This document shows, piece by piece, positions 17,650 through 28,087 of a stretch of 52,983 nucleotides of DNA. Source of the stretch: an uncultured Clostridia bacterium (GTDB taxonomy: Bacteria; Bacillota; Clostridia; TANB77; CAG-508); assembly GCA_944388045.1 (NCBI GenBank), contig CALXHG010000003.1, positions 72,912 to 125,894 of the forward strand. The letters are read 5' to 3'. Within the stretch, counting starts at the first letter, position 1; every line of letters begins with the position of its first letter. A model generated the notes under the pieces. That model searched no databases. It was not told the origin of the DNA and saw only the letters and a list, made by a program, of their open reading frames with translations. Both the position numbers and the translations under genes were made by a program.

Positions 17650-18183
17650 ATGAAAAAATTTTTAATTCACATGTTTCTAATTTTAACATTTATTTTTATA
17701 TATTTATTACAATCTATACTTTTTACAAATTTTACAATAGCTGGAGTAATGCCTAATTTATTTGTTATATTAATTTTATTTATTGGATTATATACAGGTA
17801 GGAGTACAGCAACAATTTATGGTATTTTATATGGAATTTTAATAGACTTATGGATTGGAAAAACTATTGGAATAACTTCAATTTGTTTAGCACTTGTTGG
17901 AATTATAGGAGGAGTTTTTGATAAAAACTTTTCAAAAGACAATAGATTAATAATTGTTTTTGTAGGAGCAGTATGTACAATTTTTTATGAAGTTGCAGTT
18001 TATGCTTTGCAAATAATTATTTTTGATATAAATATAGAAATAGGAGCATTTATAAAAATACTTTCATTAGAAACAATTTATAATATATTTATAATAATTA
18101 TATTATATCCATTAATACGTAACTTTGGATATGAAGTAGAAAGTGAAATAAAAGGAGATAAGATTTTAACTAGATATTTTTAA
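17650..18183 (+). CDS. mreD: Rod shape-determining protein MreD
   Basis: A small integral membrane protein of the elongasome. The 177 residues form about five or six hydrophobic helices with few charged loops. The conserved MreD feature GILYGILIDLWIGKTIGITS lies in the middle. It starts 19 bases after mreC with GAAAGGAAGA in front. The 114 bases between its stop and the PBP2 start contain no clear terminator, so transcription probably continues. Confidence 0.92.
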   Translation: MKKFLIHMFLILTFIFIYLLQSILFTNFTIAGVMPNLFVILILFIGLYTGRSTATIYGILYGILIDLWIGKTIGITSICLALVGIIGGVFDKNFSKDNRLIIVFVGAVCTIFYEVAVYALQIIIFDINIEIGAFIKILSLETIYNIFIIIILYPLIRNFGYEVESEIKGDKILTRYF

Positions 18184-18297
18184 TATAAAAATTAAAATAG
18201 AATTATCATAAATATCAATATTTAGTTAAGATTTTTGTTTTATTAAAAAAATTAGATTAAAACCAAAATAAACCATAATTAGAAAGAAGGGAAATAA

Positions 18298-20430
18298 TTG
18301 AACAAGAGAGTTAGTTTTGATAAAGATACAACATGGGAAAGAGAAGTAGGTGTTGAACAAATTAATTTAAGATTTAATATAATTGCAATTCTTGTATATG
18401 CAATTGGAATAATTCTTATTGCTCAATTATTTAATTTGCAAATAGTAAATGGAGAATCTTATAGAGAGCAATCAAATACCAGATTGTCAAGAGTTATAAA
18501 GATAGATTCATCTAGAGGCTCAATTTTAGATAGAAGCGGAAATGAACTTGCTGGGGTTAGGGCTGTAAATAATATAGAATTAATAAAAACAAATATTTCT
18601 GATGAAGATTTAAATAAATGCATATTAAATTTAGTCAATCTATTAAATGAGCAACAAGTTGGTTATAAAGATGATTTTCCAATAAAAATAAATCCATTTG
18701 AATTTACTATATCTGGAGAAGAACTAGAAAATTGGAAAGAAAAAAATAAAATAGATAAAGAGGCAACAGCAGAAGAAACTTTTAACAAATTTAAAGCCAA
18801 ATATCAAATAACAAATGAAAATGTAGAAGATGTAAGAAAAATAATTTCAATTAGATATTTAATTGCAACAACAGGATACAGTGCTACAAAATCAATAACA
18901 ATTGCAGAAGATGTAAATGATGTAGTTGTTGCACAAATAAATGAAAGAAATAGCGAATTTCCAGGAATAAGTATAGATACAAAATCAATTAGAACATATA
19001 ATAATGGAACACTTGCTGCCCATGTTATTGGATATACGAGAACAATAAGTGATGAAGAATATAAACAAAGAAAAGATACTTATGAAATGGATGATATAAT
19101 AGGGAAAACAGGAATAGAAGCAGTATTTGAAGAATATTTAAAAGGTACGAGTGGGGAAAAACAAGTAGAAATGGCTGTTGATGGTACAATAACAAGTGAA
19201 TATACAACAAAAGATGCAATAGCAGGAAGTGATGTGGTATTAACTATAGATTCCAATTTACAAAAAGTAACAGAAGATGCATTAGCTAATTGTGTTGAAA
19301 AAATAAAATCAGGTGGCTTTGCAGAAACATATGATGCAAGAGGTGGATCTGCAGTTGTTATGGATGTAAATACAGGAGATGTATTAGCAATGGCAAGTTA
19401 CCCATCATATGAGCCACAATGGTTTGTTGGAAAATTAGAAACAGATAAATGGAATTACATGAATGATAGCAAAACACATCCATTATTAAATAAAGCAATA
19501 CAAGGAACATATGAACCTGGTTCAATATTTAAAATGATAACAGCAATTGCAGGATTAGAATCTGGGACAATTACACCAAAAGAAAAAATAAATGATACAG
19601 GGGTATATAAAAAATATGGACTTGACATGAAATGTTGGTATTATACAAGCTATCACAGAGGACACGGATATGTAAATGTAACACAAGCATTACAACATTC
19701 TTGTAATTACTTTTTCTATGAAACAGGAGATAGAACAGGAATAGATGCAATTGCTAAATATGCGTTACACTTTGGTCTAGGCAAAAAAACAGGAATAGAA
19801 CTACCAAGTGAACAAACAGGAACATTAGCACAAAGGAAAGATGGCTGGGGACCAGGAGATACACTAAATGCATCAATAGGACAAGGTGATAATAGCTTTA
19901 CACCTGTGCAAATTGCTAAATATATATCTTCAATAGCAAATGGAGGAACAGTTGTTCAACCAACAATTGTAAAAACTATTTTAAATGCAGATGGAACAGA
20001 AGTTCCAAAAGAAGAAATCAATAATTTTATAAATCAAAAATTAGGAATAGATAATACTGATGATGGAATTCAAATTAATCCTGAAAGTATACAAATTGCA
20101 AGAGAAGGAATGAGGATGGCAACAAGTGAAGCAGGAGGAACAGCATATAGTAGATTTAAAGATTTCAAAGTAGAAGTTGCAGGAAAAACAGGTTCAGCAG
20201 AAGCTGGTAAAGATGAAAACCAAAAAGATATTGTTAATGCTTGGTTTGTATGTTTTGCACCTTATGAGAATCCTGAAGTTGCAGTAGTTGTATTAGTAGA
20301 AAATGGAGGACATGGAAATTATGCTGCAGAAGTAGCAAGAGATGTACTAGATCAATATTTTGGAATGAATGAAACAACATCAGTAGAAGAAAGTTTAACA
20401 GCAATTCCATATACAGAACAAATGAGATAA
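18298..20430 (+). CDS. mrdA: Penicillin-binding protein 2 (elongation-specific transpeptidase)
   Basis: A class B monofunctional transpeptidase that cross-links lateral peptidoglycan with the mre proteins. The 710 residues start with a TTG (AAGGG six bases before it). One membrane segment (about 26-48) is followed by the dimerisation domain (including SSRGSILDRSGNELAGVR). The transpeptidase domain has SxxK as GSIFKM, SxN as SCN in HSCNYFFYETG, and KTG as VAGKTGSAEAG. The place after mreD and before minC points to PBP2/MrdA rather than the division-specific FtsI. No PASTA domains are visible at the C-terminus. Confidence 0.92.
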   Translation: MNKRVSFDKDTTWEREVGVEQINLRFNIIAILVYAIGIILIAQLFNLQIVNGESYREQSNTRLSRVIKIDSSRGSILDRSGNELAGVRAVNNIELIKTNISDEDLNKCILNLVNLLNEQQVGYKDDFPIKINPFEFTISGEELENWKEKNKIDKEATAEETFNKFKAKYQITNENVEDVRKIISIRYLIATTGYSATKSITIAEDVNDVVVAQINERNSEFPGISIDTKSIRTYNNGTLAAHVIGYTRTISDEEYKQRKDTYEMDDIIGKTGIEAVFEEYLKGTSGEKQVEMAVDGTITSEYTTKDAIAGSDVVLTIDSNLQKVTEDALANCVEKIKSGGFAETYDARGGSAVVMDVNTGDVLAMASYPSYEPQWFVGKLETDKWNYMNDSKTHPLLNKAIQGTYEPGSIFKMITAIAGLESGTITPKEKINDTGVYKKYGLDMKCWYYTSYHRGHGYVNVTQALQHSCNYFFYETGDRTGIDAIAKYALHFGLGKKTGIELPSEQTGTLAQRKDGWGPGDTLNASIGQGDNSFTPVQIAKYISSIANGGTVVQPTIVKTILNADGTEVPKEEINNFINQKLGIDNTDDGIQINPESIQIAREGMRMATSEAGGTAYSRFKDFKVEVAGKTGSAEAGKDENQKDIVNAWFVCFAPYENPEVAVVVLVENGGHGNYAAEVARDVLDQYFGMNETTSVEESLTAIPYTEQMR

Positions 20431-20457
20431 GACATATTTTTGATGGAGGAAAGTTTA

Positions 20458-21072
20458 ATGAGTTGTATTAGTATTAATTTAAAAAAAGAAGAAACTTTAA
20501 TTAAGATTGAGGATAATGCAACAAAAGAAGAAATATTAGAAGAACTAAAAGAAAAGATGACAGAACTAGCAAAATTATATAAAGAAGAAAAAATTCCTGT
20601 TAGAGTAACTGGAAAAATATTATCAGATGATGAATTATTAGAAGTTAAAAAAAATATGAAGGAAATTTTAGATGTACAAGTAACGTTTGATACACCAACT
20701 AGTTTAGGATTGCATAGTATAATAAGAAGTTATAAAGAAGAAATAGATAATTCAGAAACAATTTATCATACAGGCTCACTACGTTCTGGTCAAAAAATTG
20801 AATCAGAAGGAAGCATTGTAATAATAGGTGATGTAAATGCTGGAGCAGAGGTAATTGCAAGAGATAATATAATTGTTCAAGGTAACTTAAGAGGGTTGGC
20901 ACATGCAGGAGCAAAGGGAAATAAAAGTGCAATAGTTACTGCTGGAATTTTAGATGCAGTTCAAGTAAGAATATCAAATATTGTTAGAGAAATTGATAAA
21001 AATGAAGAATTATCAGTTCCAAGAGCATATATATGTGTAAAAGATAGTAAAATAGAAATAGAAACATGGTAA
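20458..21072 (+). CDS. minC: Septum site-determining protein MinC
   Basis: An inhibitor of FtsZ ring assembly. The 204 residues comprise a short N-terminal alpha/beta domain (about 1-95) and a C-terminal beta-helix. The helix bears the family pattern TGSLRSGQKIESEGSIVIIG, DVNAGAEVIARDNIIVQGNL and RGLAHAGAKGNKSAIVTA. The start is the ATG at 20458, seven bases after GGAGGA; an ATG at 20440 lies before that site. It is the last gene of the shape operon. minD and minE, which usually follow, are absent. Two minus-strand genes run towards it instead, so MinC activation would depend on a minD elsewhere. Confidence 0.92.
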   Translation: MSCISINLKKEETLIKIEDNATKEEILEELKEKMTELAKLYKEEKIPVRVTGKILSDDELLEVKKNMKEILDVQVTFDTPTSLGLHSIIRSYKEEIDNSETIYHTGSLRSGQKIESEGSIVIIGDVNAGAEVIARDNIIVQGNLRGLAHAGAKGNKSAIVTAGILDAVQVRISNIVREIDKNEELSVPRAYICVKDSKIEIETW

Positions 21073-21082
21073 AAACAAGTTA

Positions 21083-21541
21083 TTAACTAATAAGTAGCAT
21101 AATTAAAGCTAAAAATAATCCTTCATCTTTAACATTTTCTTTATATAAAAAGAATAAAAGTCCTAAAATTAGAACATCATCAAAATATAAATGCAATCCA
21201 AATAAATCTAATACAAAATCTGAATTAGGAGGTAAATTCTTAGAGAATTTACCTTTTTCTGTGTTTTCATTATTAGAAAAAAACTTTGAATTAGATTTTA
21301 AAGTGTCACAATTTATTTCTTTATTATATAAATTATTAGATGTAATGATATTATTATTGTTAATATTATTCATATTTACTCTATTTTTAAAATTATTATT
21401 TAAATTATTTGAATAATTATGAAAAACATTATCTTTGTTAATAAAAGAATTTATATTTTGATGTTGATTAGGATAATATGCAATTTTTCTATAAGGTCTA
21501 TAATTTTGAAAGGGTAAATGAAACCTATAATAATTTGGCAT
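21083..21541 (-). CDS. Asn-rich protein with hydrophobic acidic C-terminus
   Basis: A 152-residue protein. The N-terminal 110 residues are Asn/Tyr-rich and low-complexity (PNYYRFHLPFQNYRPYRK at the start). The last 40 alternate hydrophobic stretches with acidic turns (FDDVLILGLLFFLYKENV, then DEGLFLALIMLLIS). That C-terminal pattern occurs in small hypothetical proteins of Clostridia whose role I do not know; a spore or coat link is possible but unproven. GGAAAGGAA lies about 12 bases before the ATG. It follows the next minus-strand Asn-rich gene after 92 bases and may be its operon partner. Confidence 0.6.
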   Translation of the reverse strand: MPNYYRFHLPFQNYRPYRKIAYYPNQHQNINSFINKDNVFHNYSNNLNNNFKNRVNMNNINNNNIITSNNLYNKEINCDTLKSNSKFFSNNENTEKGKFSKNLPPNSDFVLDLFGLHLYFDDVLILGLLFFLYKENVKDEGLFLALIMLLIS

Positions 21542-21633
21542 AAAAACTCACATTCCTTTCCGAGTCAAACATGGTAATAAAAGAAATTTTTTAAAACTAA
21601 TTTCTTAATTTATTAAAACCATAATTTTAAGTG

Positions 21634-22173
21634 TTATTTCTTTTTATCATCATTATTATTCATAAATTCAGCTATTTTTGTTATATTTAGCATATTAACA
21701 TATTGGTCAACTTTTTCTTTTTTACTATCACGTAAATAAGGTTTTAAAGAATATAATAAATTAGCTCTAGGGTCATCATTATTATTCATTTTTTCCATAA
21801 TAGATTTCATTTTCATTATAGTATTTATGTCTATGTTTAAATTATTATTATTACTAGAATTATTTTGAAAATTATTATTAGAATTCAGTGTAGAGTTTGA
21901 ATTATTAGAATTGCTTGAATTTAACATAGAATTTAAATTATTAAGCATATCGGGCGGAATTTTATTCATAATAGAGCTTATGTCAAAATTATTATTGTCA
22001 GGATTAGAATTTTGAGCTACAGAATTATTTTGAATAGAATTTTTGTACCCTTGAGAAATATTGTTTGGCTGATTTTGAAAATTATTTATCATTTGTTGTA
22101 ATTCTGGAGGGATATTTCCATTATCAATCATTTTTTTTACATTATCAATTAAATTATTCATATTTTTGTCCAT
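21634..22173 (-). CDS. Asn/Ser-rich hypothetical protein
   Basis: About 179 residues. The N-terminal helix (NNLIDNVKKMIDNGNIPPEL) is followed by a long Asn/Ser low-complexity tract (about 40-115). The C-terminal 60 residues look conserved and helical (DDPRANLLYSLKPYLRDSKK, then VDQYVNMLNITKIAEFM). An ATG at 22185 abuts the AAGAAAGGA site, so I use the in-frame ATG ending at 22173, about 12 bases from it. This matches the spacing of the neighbouring gene. Function not recognised. The conserved tail suggests a helical bundle that interacts with a partner. Confidence 0.6.
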   Translation of the reverse strand: MDKNMNNLIDNVKKMIDNGNIPPELQQMINNFQNQPNNISQGYKNSIQNNSVAQNSNPDNNNFDISSIMNKIPPDMLNNLNSMLNSSNSNNSNSTLNSNNNFQNNSSNNNNLNIDINTIMKMKSIMEKMNNNDDPRANLLYSLKPYLRDSKKEKVDQYVNMLNITKIAEFMNNNDDKKK

Positions 22174-22439
22174 AATAAAAATCATTCCTTTCTTTCTTGG
22201 CTAGTCTGCATATTAAATATAGATATAAAAAATACTTTTAAACAGATAAGTTTTTATCAATAATTGTTCTTATTAAATATATTATGAATAATGTAAAAAA
22301 TTCGTTACAAATTTAGATTTTATATATAAAACATATTATATTAAATTTTGACATATAAGTAGTTTTAAAGAATTTTTTTTGGAGTTAGAAAAAATTATAT
22401 ATAAATATAATAAAAAGTCCTAAAATATTCAAATTTCCA

Positions 22440-22469
22440 TTGACTTTTATTGACAAAATAAAGTATAAT
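22440..22469 (+). promoter_or_regulatory. Predicted promoter of the thioester adhesin gene
   Basis: TTGACT (22440-22445), 18 bases, TATAAT (22464-22469), about 150 bases before the ATG. A second TTGACA at 22450 is too close to the same -10. The rest of the 445-base gap (22174-22618) is very A/T-rich, and I see no gene or stable hairpin in it. Confidence 0.55.
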
Positions 22470-22618
22470 ATATTATGTATGAAACTAACTATATTTTATA
22501 GAAAATTATATGAAATATATATTTTAAAAAATACAAAGTAAAAATAAAGTGTAAAATATAAAAAATTTATTTTCAAAAAAAAATATAGTTTAAGATATCA
22601 AGAAAGGAAGAATTGATT

Positions 22619-25600
22619 ATGAAAAGAAAAATTTGGCTTTTTGTAGCTATAATAGCAATAATATGTGTATCACTAACATATGTAATTAGTTATGCTAAAA
22701 ATGATGCTACAATATATGTTAATCTAGGAAAATCAAATGATTCTGGAATAGGATATGGAATAGGTGACCCAACTCAAGTTAATGGAAAATACATATGGGA
22801 GCTTAATCAATATAATTCAAATAGTACATCAGATAAAGTGACACATCCAAGAAACCTATATTGTATTAAAGCAGACTATGGAGAAACTTGGGATAATGGA
22901 AGAACTCCAGAAGAGATTGTAGAATATAATTTATATTATGATTTACAAAAAGAAAGAAAAAGCTTATTAGATAAATTAGTAGATAATGGAAACGACAGCT
23001 TAATAAAAGAACTTTTAGATCCAAGTGGACCTGTATATCGAGAATTATTATGGTTGTTAGATAATTTCTATATATCAGGAGAAACAGATATAACAACTTA
23101 CTTAGCAAAAGCAGGAATAGACCAAAACTTTTTTGCAATGTATAATGTACCAACTCCACTAATAGAATCTGAAATAATAGCAGTACAAAAAGCAGTTGTA
23201 TGGTATTTTACTAATTATTTATTAGGAAATCAAGAAGTTTATAATAATTATAAAGAAGGAATTTCTCCAGAAGAAACAATATATCCAGAATGGATGACTA
23301 TAACAACAGATTCAGGAAATTCATATGATATGTATTCAAATATAGGTGATGGAGAAGAAGGAAAGTGCAAGAATGCCCAAATAGTTAAACTATATAATTA
23401 TTTAGTAGATTCTGCAAAAGAAGGAGCAAAGCTTTATACAGAAGAAAATAATTATACAATAGAAACTGGAGTAAGTGTAGATACAAGTGGGTTAAGTCAA
23501 GAAGATGGTAAATATAAATTAACAATGATAACAAAAAATACAAATTACCTTGTAGGACCTATAAAACTTAAAGGCAATGGAACAACTGATTATAAAGTAG
23601 AACTTATAATGCAAAATGCTTCAAATCAAAATGTTAGCTATAAATTAACAGATGCTGAAGGAAATGAACTAACAACAGATATCAATACATTAGTTAATAG
23701 AGAAGAAGGATTTTACTTAATGTTTGATAAAAGCAATAATAATAAAGTAAATATCTCAATAAATTTAACTAATACAACTACACAAAAAACATTATGGCTA
23801 AGAGGAACAGAAACAGATACAGAAATAACACTTGATGGAGAACAACCATTAGTAGAAATTAATAGAAAACCAGAAACAATAGAAGTAGAATTTACAGCAG
23901 ATACAACAGATTTTGATTTAGCATTACGTAAAAACATAGCAGAAATTACAAGAGATGGGCAAAAAGTAACAATAGATACAAGAAAGCCTGTAGTTACAGT
24001 AACACCACTAGATACAACATCAACAACAGCACATTATGCACATAGAAAAGACCCTGTAACAATAAAAACAGGAGATATAGTAACATATTCTATAACAGTA
24101 TATAATGAGGGATTAATTGATGGATATGCAAGTGAAATAATAGACCAATTACCAGATGGTTTACAATTTGTAGAAGAAAATAATGGAACATATACATCAA
24201 CAAGAAAAGATGGAAAAACAAATACATATAAATCATCTTATAATCCAACATCTTCAAGTTTAGTAGCAGGTGGAACAACATTAAAGCCAAATACAATTTT
24301 ATTTACAATAGATGATTCAGTAGAAGTAAATGATTTAAAAGCACATACAGTTGTTGGAGAGGAATTAGACTGGGAAACAATTACTTTTAAATGTAAAGTT
24401 ACTCAAGAAACACCTGTAATATCAACAGATGATGAAAATGAAATAAAAGAAAATACAATAACATTAACAAATGTTGCTTGGATAGCACAAGATTCAAATG
24501 ATTCTAATATAGATGATAGAGATTCTCAACCAGAAAATTCACCAAATGTAAATAACAGTTCATTAAATACTAAAGGTGATGATGTAGGATATACTGGAAA
24601 AGATGATTATACAAGAGATGAATTAGGTGATAGCAATAAATATTATGAAGGTGAACAAGATGACGATGATTTTGAAAAATTAGAATTATTACCAGAACAA
24701 AAAATATTTGATTTAGGATTAAAGAAATTTATTGCAGCCGTAAGTCATGACGGACCTACAATTGAAGATGATGAATATTTATTAGAATCAGATGGTGTAA
24801 CATATACAAGAGCACCAATTGTTACCGGAATATATCATAGAGATCAAGTTGGAACAACAGTTAATGGTGAACAAATTACAGATACAGTAATGTTCAAAGA
24901 CCATGATAAAACTCCAGTATTAGTTCAAAATGGGGATTATGTATTATATATAATAAGAGTATATAATCATGGCGAAATTAATGGATATGCAAGTTTAATT
25001 AAAGACTCTATTCCAGAAGGACTAGAATATGTTGTAGATAGTGATATAAATGCAGATTATTTGTGGAATGTAGAAAGTTATCAAGATTCATTAGGAAAAA
25101 CTGTAATAACAACAGACTATTTCAAAAAAGATGGAATGGCTGAAGAAAAAGGAGAAAAGGCATTATTACAAGCATTAAATCCAGATGAAAATATAAGTGA
25201 ACAAAATCCAGACTACATAGATGTTCCTGTACTTTGTAAAGTTGTAGAACCACAGACATCTGATAGAATATTAATAAATTATGCACAAATTTCTGATGAT
25301 ACAGATGAAAATGGTGATGAAATAGATGATATAGATTCAACACCAGATGAATGGCTAGGTGAAGATGATGAAGATATAGAAAAAGTTGAACTACAATATT
25401 TAGATTTAAGTTTAAGAAAATTCATTACGGCAGTAAATGATAAAGAACTAAAAGACAGTGATGGAACATATACAAGAGAACCAGATGTAGATGTAACACC
25501 ATTAGTAGATGGAACAGGAACAACAGCAATATATAACCATACAAAACAACCTGTACAGGTAGATATTGGAGATCATGTAATATATACAATAAGAGTATAT

Positions 25601-27928
25601 AATGAAGGAAATATAGATGCATATGCAAGTGAAATAACAGATTATTTACCACCTTATTTACAATTTGATGAAAACAGTCAAATAAACAAAGACTATGGAT
25701 GGACAGTATCAGAAGATGGAAGAAAAGTAGTAACAAATTATACAGCAAATACAGAATTAAAAGCATTTGATAAAACTACAGGAGAATTAGACTATACAGA
25801 TGTAAAAATAGAATGCATAGTAACACCAGAAGTTAAACCAAAAGATATTTTGACAAATATTGCAGAAATATCTGAATATAAATATGATGATACAATTGTA
25901 GAAGAAGATATAGACTCAGAATCAGACAATATGGAGGAAGATGATTATTTACCAGAAGACAGTGACTTACCAACATATAAAGATGATGAAATAAATAAAG
26001 ACTATGTGCCAGGAAATGAAGATGATGACGACTTTGAAAAAGTTTATATTCCAACATTAGATTTAAGTTTAAGAAAATTCATTACAGCAGTAAATGATAA
26101 AGAACTAAAAGACAGTGATGGAACATATACGAGAGAACCAGATGTAGATGTAACACCATTAGTAGATGGAACAGGAACAACGGCAATATATAATCATACA
26201 AAAGAACCTTTAAAAGTAAAGGTTGGAGATCATGTAATATATACAATAAGAGTATATAATGAAGGAAGTATAGATGGATATGCAAATGAAATAACAGATT
26301 ATTTACCACCACATTTACAATTTGATGAAAACAGTCAAATAAACAAAGATTATGGCTGGACAGTATCAGAAGATGGTAGAAAAGTAATAACAAGTTATAC
26401 AGCAAATACAGAACTAGAAAAATTTGATAAAACATCAGGGGAATTAGACTATACAGATGTAAAAATAGAATGTATTGTAACAGAAGAAGTACAACAAGGA
26501 GATAAATTAACAAATATAGCAGAAATATCTGAATACAAATATGGAGAAACAATAATAGAAGAAGATGTAGATTCAGAATCAGACAACATGGAAGAAGATG
26601 GATACTTACCAGAAGACAGTGACTTACCAACATATAAAGATGATGAAATAGATAAAGACTATGTACCAGGAAATGAAGATGATGATGATTTTGAAAAAAT
26701 TTATGTACCAGTATTTGATTTAGCATTAAGAAAATTCATCACACAAGTTGGGGAAACTGATGTTACAACAAGAGTACCACAAGTAAAATATGAAGATGGT
26801 AAAATAACATATGAACATACAAAAGAACCTGTTTTAGTACATGTTGATGATGTTGTTACATATACAATAAGAGTATATAATGAAGGAGAAACATCAGGCT
26901 ATGCAAGTGAAATAACTGATGATATACCAGAATATTTAGAATATTTACCAGAACATGAAACAAATATTCAATATTTATGGAAAATGTATGATGCAAATGG
27001 TAATGAAACAGAAAATGTAGATGAAGCAGTAAAAGTAAAAACAACATATTTATCAAAAGAAAATGAATCAGAAGAAGGAGAATTTTTACTAAACGCATTT
27101 GATGGAAATATAGATAATTTATCATACCATGATGTACAAATAGCATTTAAAGTAAAAGACCCTAACTCAAATTCTTATATAATAACAAACCATGCACAAA
27201 TATCTGATGATACAGATGAAGATGGAGAAGAAATAGATGATGAAGATTCAACACCAGATGAGTGGAATGAAGGAGAAGATGACCAAGACATAGAAAATGT
27301 TAAAGTAGAATATTTTGATTTAGCATTACTAAAATATGTAACAAAAGTAATTGTTATAGAAGATGGTCAAGAAAAAATATCAGAAACAGGTTATGATGGA
27401 ACAGAAGATCCAGAACCACTTGTAAAAGTTGAATTACACAGAAAGAAACTTAGTGATGTAGTAGTAAAATTCGGATTTGGAATAAAAATAACCAATGAAG
27501 GAGATATTGCAGGATATGCAACAGAAATAACAGACTATGTACCAGAAGGTTTAAGATTTGAAGCTGCAGACAATCCAGGATGGACAGATGAAGGAAACAA
27601 TGTTATTTCTACAAGACTACTTGAAGGAACATTATTACAACCAGGAGAAAGTGCAACAGTAGAAGTAATATTAACATGGATAAATGGAGAAAATAACTTA
27701 GCATTAAAAACAAATACAGCAGAAATATCTGAAGATGATAATGAACATGATGTTCCAGATAGAGATTCAACTCCAGATAATCAAGTACCAGGAGAAGATG
27801 ATATAGATACAGCACAGGTTATATTAGCAGTTTCAACAGGTATAGCAAAAACATTCTTTGGTTTAGGACTAGGACTATTAGGAGTTGTATTAGTAGGAAT
27901 TATACTAATTAAGAAATTTGTGCTATAA
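22619..27928 (+). CDS. Giant surface adhesin: thioester-type head, six isopeptide-type repeats, C-terminal anchor
   Basis: A 1769-residue secreted protein. Signal peptide at 1-28 (KIWLFVAIIAIICVSLTYVI). Residues 30-290 look like a Cys-Gln thioester domain: Cys82 in NLYCIKADYG and Gln190 in AVQKAVVWYF would form the covalent-attachment bond. Six repeats follow, starting at residues 432, 697, 928, 1147, 1366 and 1566. Each opens with FDLALRKFI-like sequence, has GDxVxYTIRVYNEG..GYASEITDYLP in the middle, and ends NIAEIS or NHAQIS. This is a DUF11-like fold in which the Lys and Asn could form an isopeptide bond. Repeats are joined by very acidic linkers. The C-terminus is one membrane helix and a KKFVL tail, without LPXTG. 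GAAAGGAAG precedes the ATG by eight bases. The role (host or surface attachment) is inferred. Confidence 0.85.
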   Translation: MKRKIWLFVAIIAIICVSLTYVISYAKNDATIYVNLGKSNDSGIGYGIGDPTQVNGKYIWELNQYNSNSTSDKVTHPRNLYCIKADYGETWDNGRTPEEIVEYNLYYDLQKERKSLLDKLVDNGNDSLIKELLDPSGPVYRELLWLLDNFYISGETDITTYLAKAGIDQNFFAMYNVPTPLIESEIIAVQKAVVWYFTNYLLGNQEVYNNYKEGISPEETIYPEWMTITTDSGNSYDMYSNIGDGEEGKCKNAQIVKLYNYLVDSAKEGAKLYTEENNYTIETGVSVDTSGLSQEDGKYKLTMITKNTNYLVGPIKLKGNGTTDYKVELIMQNASNQNVSYKLTDAEGNELTTDINTLVNREEGFYLMFDKSNNNKVNISINLTNTTTQKTLWLRGTETDTEITLDGEQPLVEINRKPETIEVEFTADTTDFDLALRKNIAEITRDGQKVTIDTRKPVVTVTPLDTTSTTAHYAHRKDPVTIKTGDIVTYSITVYNEGLIDGYASEIIDQLPDGLQFVEENNGTYTSTRKDGKTNTYKSSYNPTSSSLVAGGTTLKPNTILFTIDDSVEVNDLKAHTVVGEELDWETITFKCKVTQETPVISTDDENEIKENTITLTNVAWIAQDSNDSNIDDRDSQPENSPNVNNSSLNTKGDDVGYTGKDDYTRDELGDSNKYYEGEQDDDDFEKLELLPEQKIFDLGLKKFIAAVSHDGPTIEDDEYLLESDGVTYTRAPIVTGIYHRDQVGTTVNGEQITDTVMFKDHDKTPVLVQNGDYVLYIIRVYNHGEINGYASLIKDSIPEGLEYVVDSDINADYLWNVESYQDSLGKTVITTDYFKKDGMAEEKGEKALLQALNPDENISEQNPDYIDVPVLCKVVEPQTSDRILINYAQISDDTDENGDEIDDIDSTPDEWLGEDDEDIEKVELQYLDLSLRKFITAVNDKELKDSDGTYTREPDVDVTPLVDGTGTTAIYNHTKQPVQVDIGDHVIYTIRVYNEGNIDAYASEITDYLPPYLQFDENSQINKDYGWTVSEDGRKVVTNYTANTELKAFDKTTGELDYTDVKIECIVTPEVKPKDILTNIAEISEYKYDDTIVEEDIDSESDNMEEDDYLPEDSDLPTYKDDEINKDYVPGNEDDDDFEKVYIPTLDLSLRKFITAVNDKELKDSDGTYTREPDVDVTPLVDGTGTTAIYNHTKEPLKVKVGDHVIYTIRVYNEGSIDGYANEITDYLPPHLQFDENSQINKDYGWTVSEDGRKVITSYTANTELEKFDKTSGELDYTDVKIECIVTEEVQQGDKLTNIAEISEYKYGETIIEEDVDSESDNMEEDGYLPEDSDLPTYKDDEIDKDYVPGNEDDDDFEKIYVPVFDLALRKFITQVGETDVTTRVPQVKYEDGKITYEHTKEPVLVHVDDVVTYTIRVYNEGETSGYASEITDDIPEYLEYLPEHETNIQYLWKMYDANGNETENVDEAVKVKTTYLSKENESEEGEFLLNAFDGNIDNLSYHDVQIAFKVKDPNSNSYIITNHAQISDDTDEDGEEIDDEDSTPDEWNEGEDDQDIENVKVEYFDLALLKYVTKVIVIEDGQEKISETGYDGTEDPEPLVKVELHRKKLSDVVVKFGFGIKITNEGDIAGYATEITDYVPEGLRFEAADNPGWTDEGNNVISTRLLEGTLLQPGESATVEVILTWINGENNLALKTNTAEISEDDNEHDVPDRDSTPDNQVPGEDDIDTAQVILAVSTGIAKTFFGLGLGLLGVVLVGIILIKKFVL
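25400..26713 (+). repeat. Two near-identical 657-bp tandem units in the adhesin gene
   Basis: Units 25400-26056 and 26057-26713 are each exactly 219 codons and encode almost the same domain (LDLSLRKFITAVNDKELKDS at both starts, LPEDSDLPTYKDDE at both ends). The other four units of the gene are more divergent, so this pair is the most recent duplication. Confidence 0.85.
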
Positions 27929-27979
27929 CTAAAAAAAGATGTTACAAATTATAAGAAAACAAGTTAATAGATTAACAAA

Positions 27980-28022
27980 TAAAAAAATATGGAGTCTAAT
28001 AAACAGATTCCATATTTTTTTT
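27980..28022 (+). terminator. Terminator after the thioester adhesin gene
   Basis: AAAAAATATGGAGTCT pairs, with one G-T pair, with AGATTCCATATTTTTT around a seven-base loop, and ends in a long T run. Confidence 0.85.
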
Positions 28023-28087
28023 GATGGAAATATTTTTATATTTTTTTTGCGAATAAATTGTGAATTTTAAATGATAGTTTAGTTAGT

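Noticed and set aside
22866..27815. Several Leu-rich minus-strand ORFs opposite the adhesin genes
   Set aside because: They are antisense readings of A-rich Glu/Asp/Asn/Lys codons. Leu/His/Tyr-only composition and no ribosome binding sites. The same holds for those at 29251-44562.
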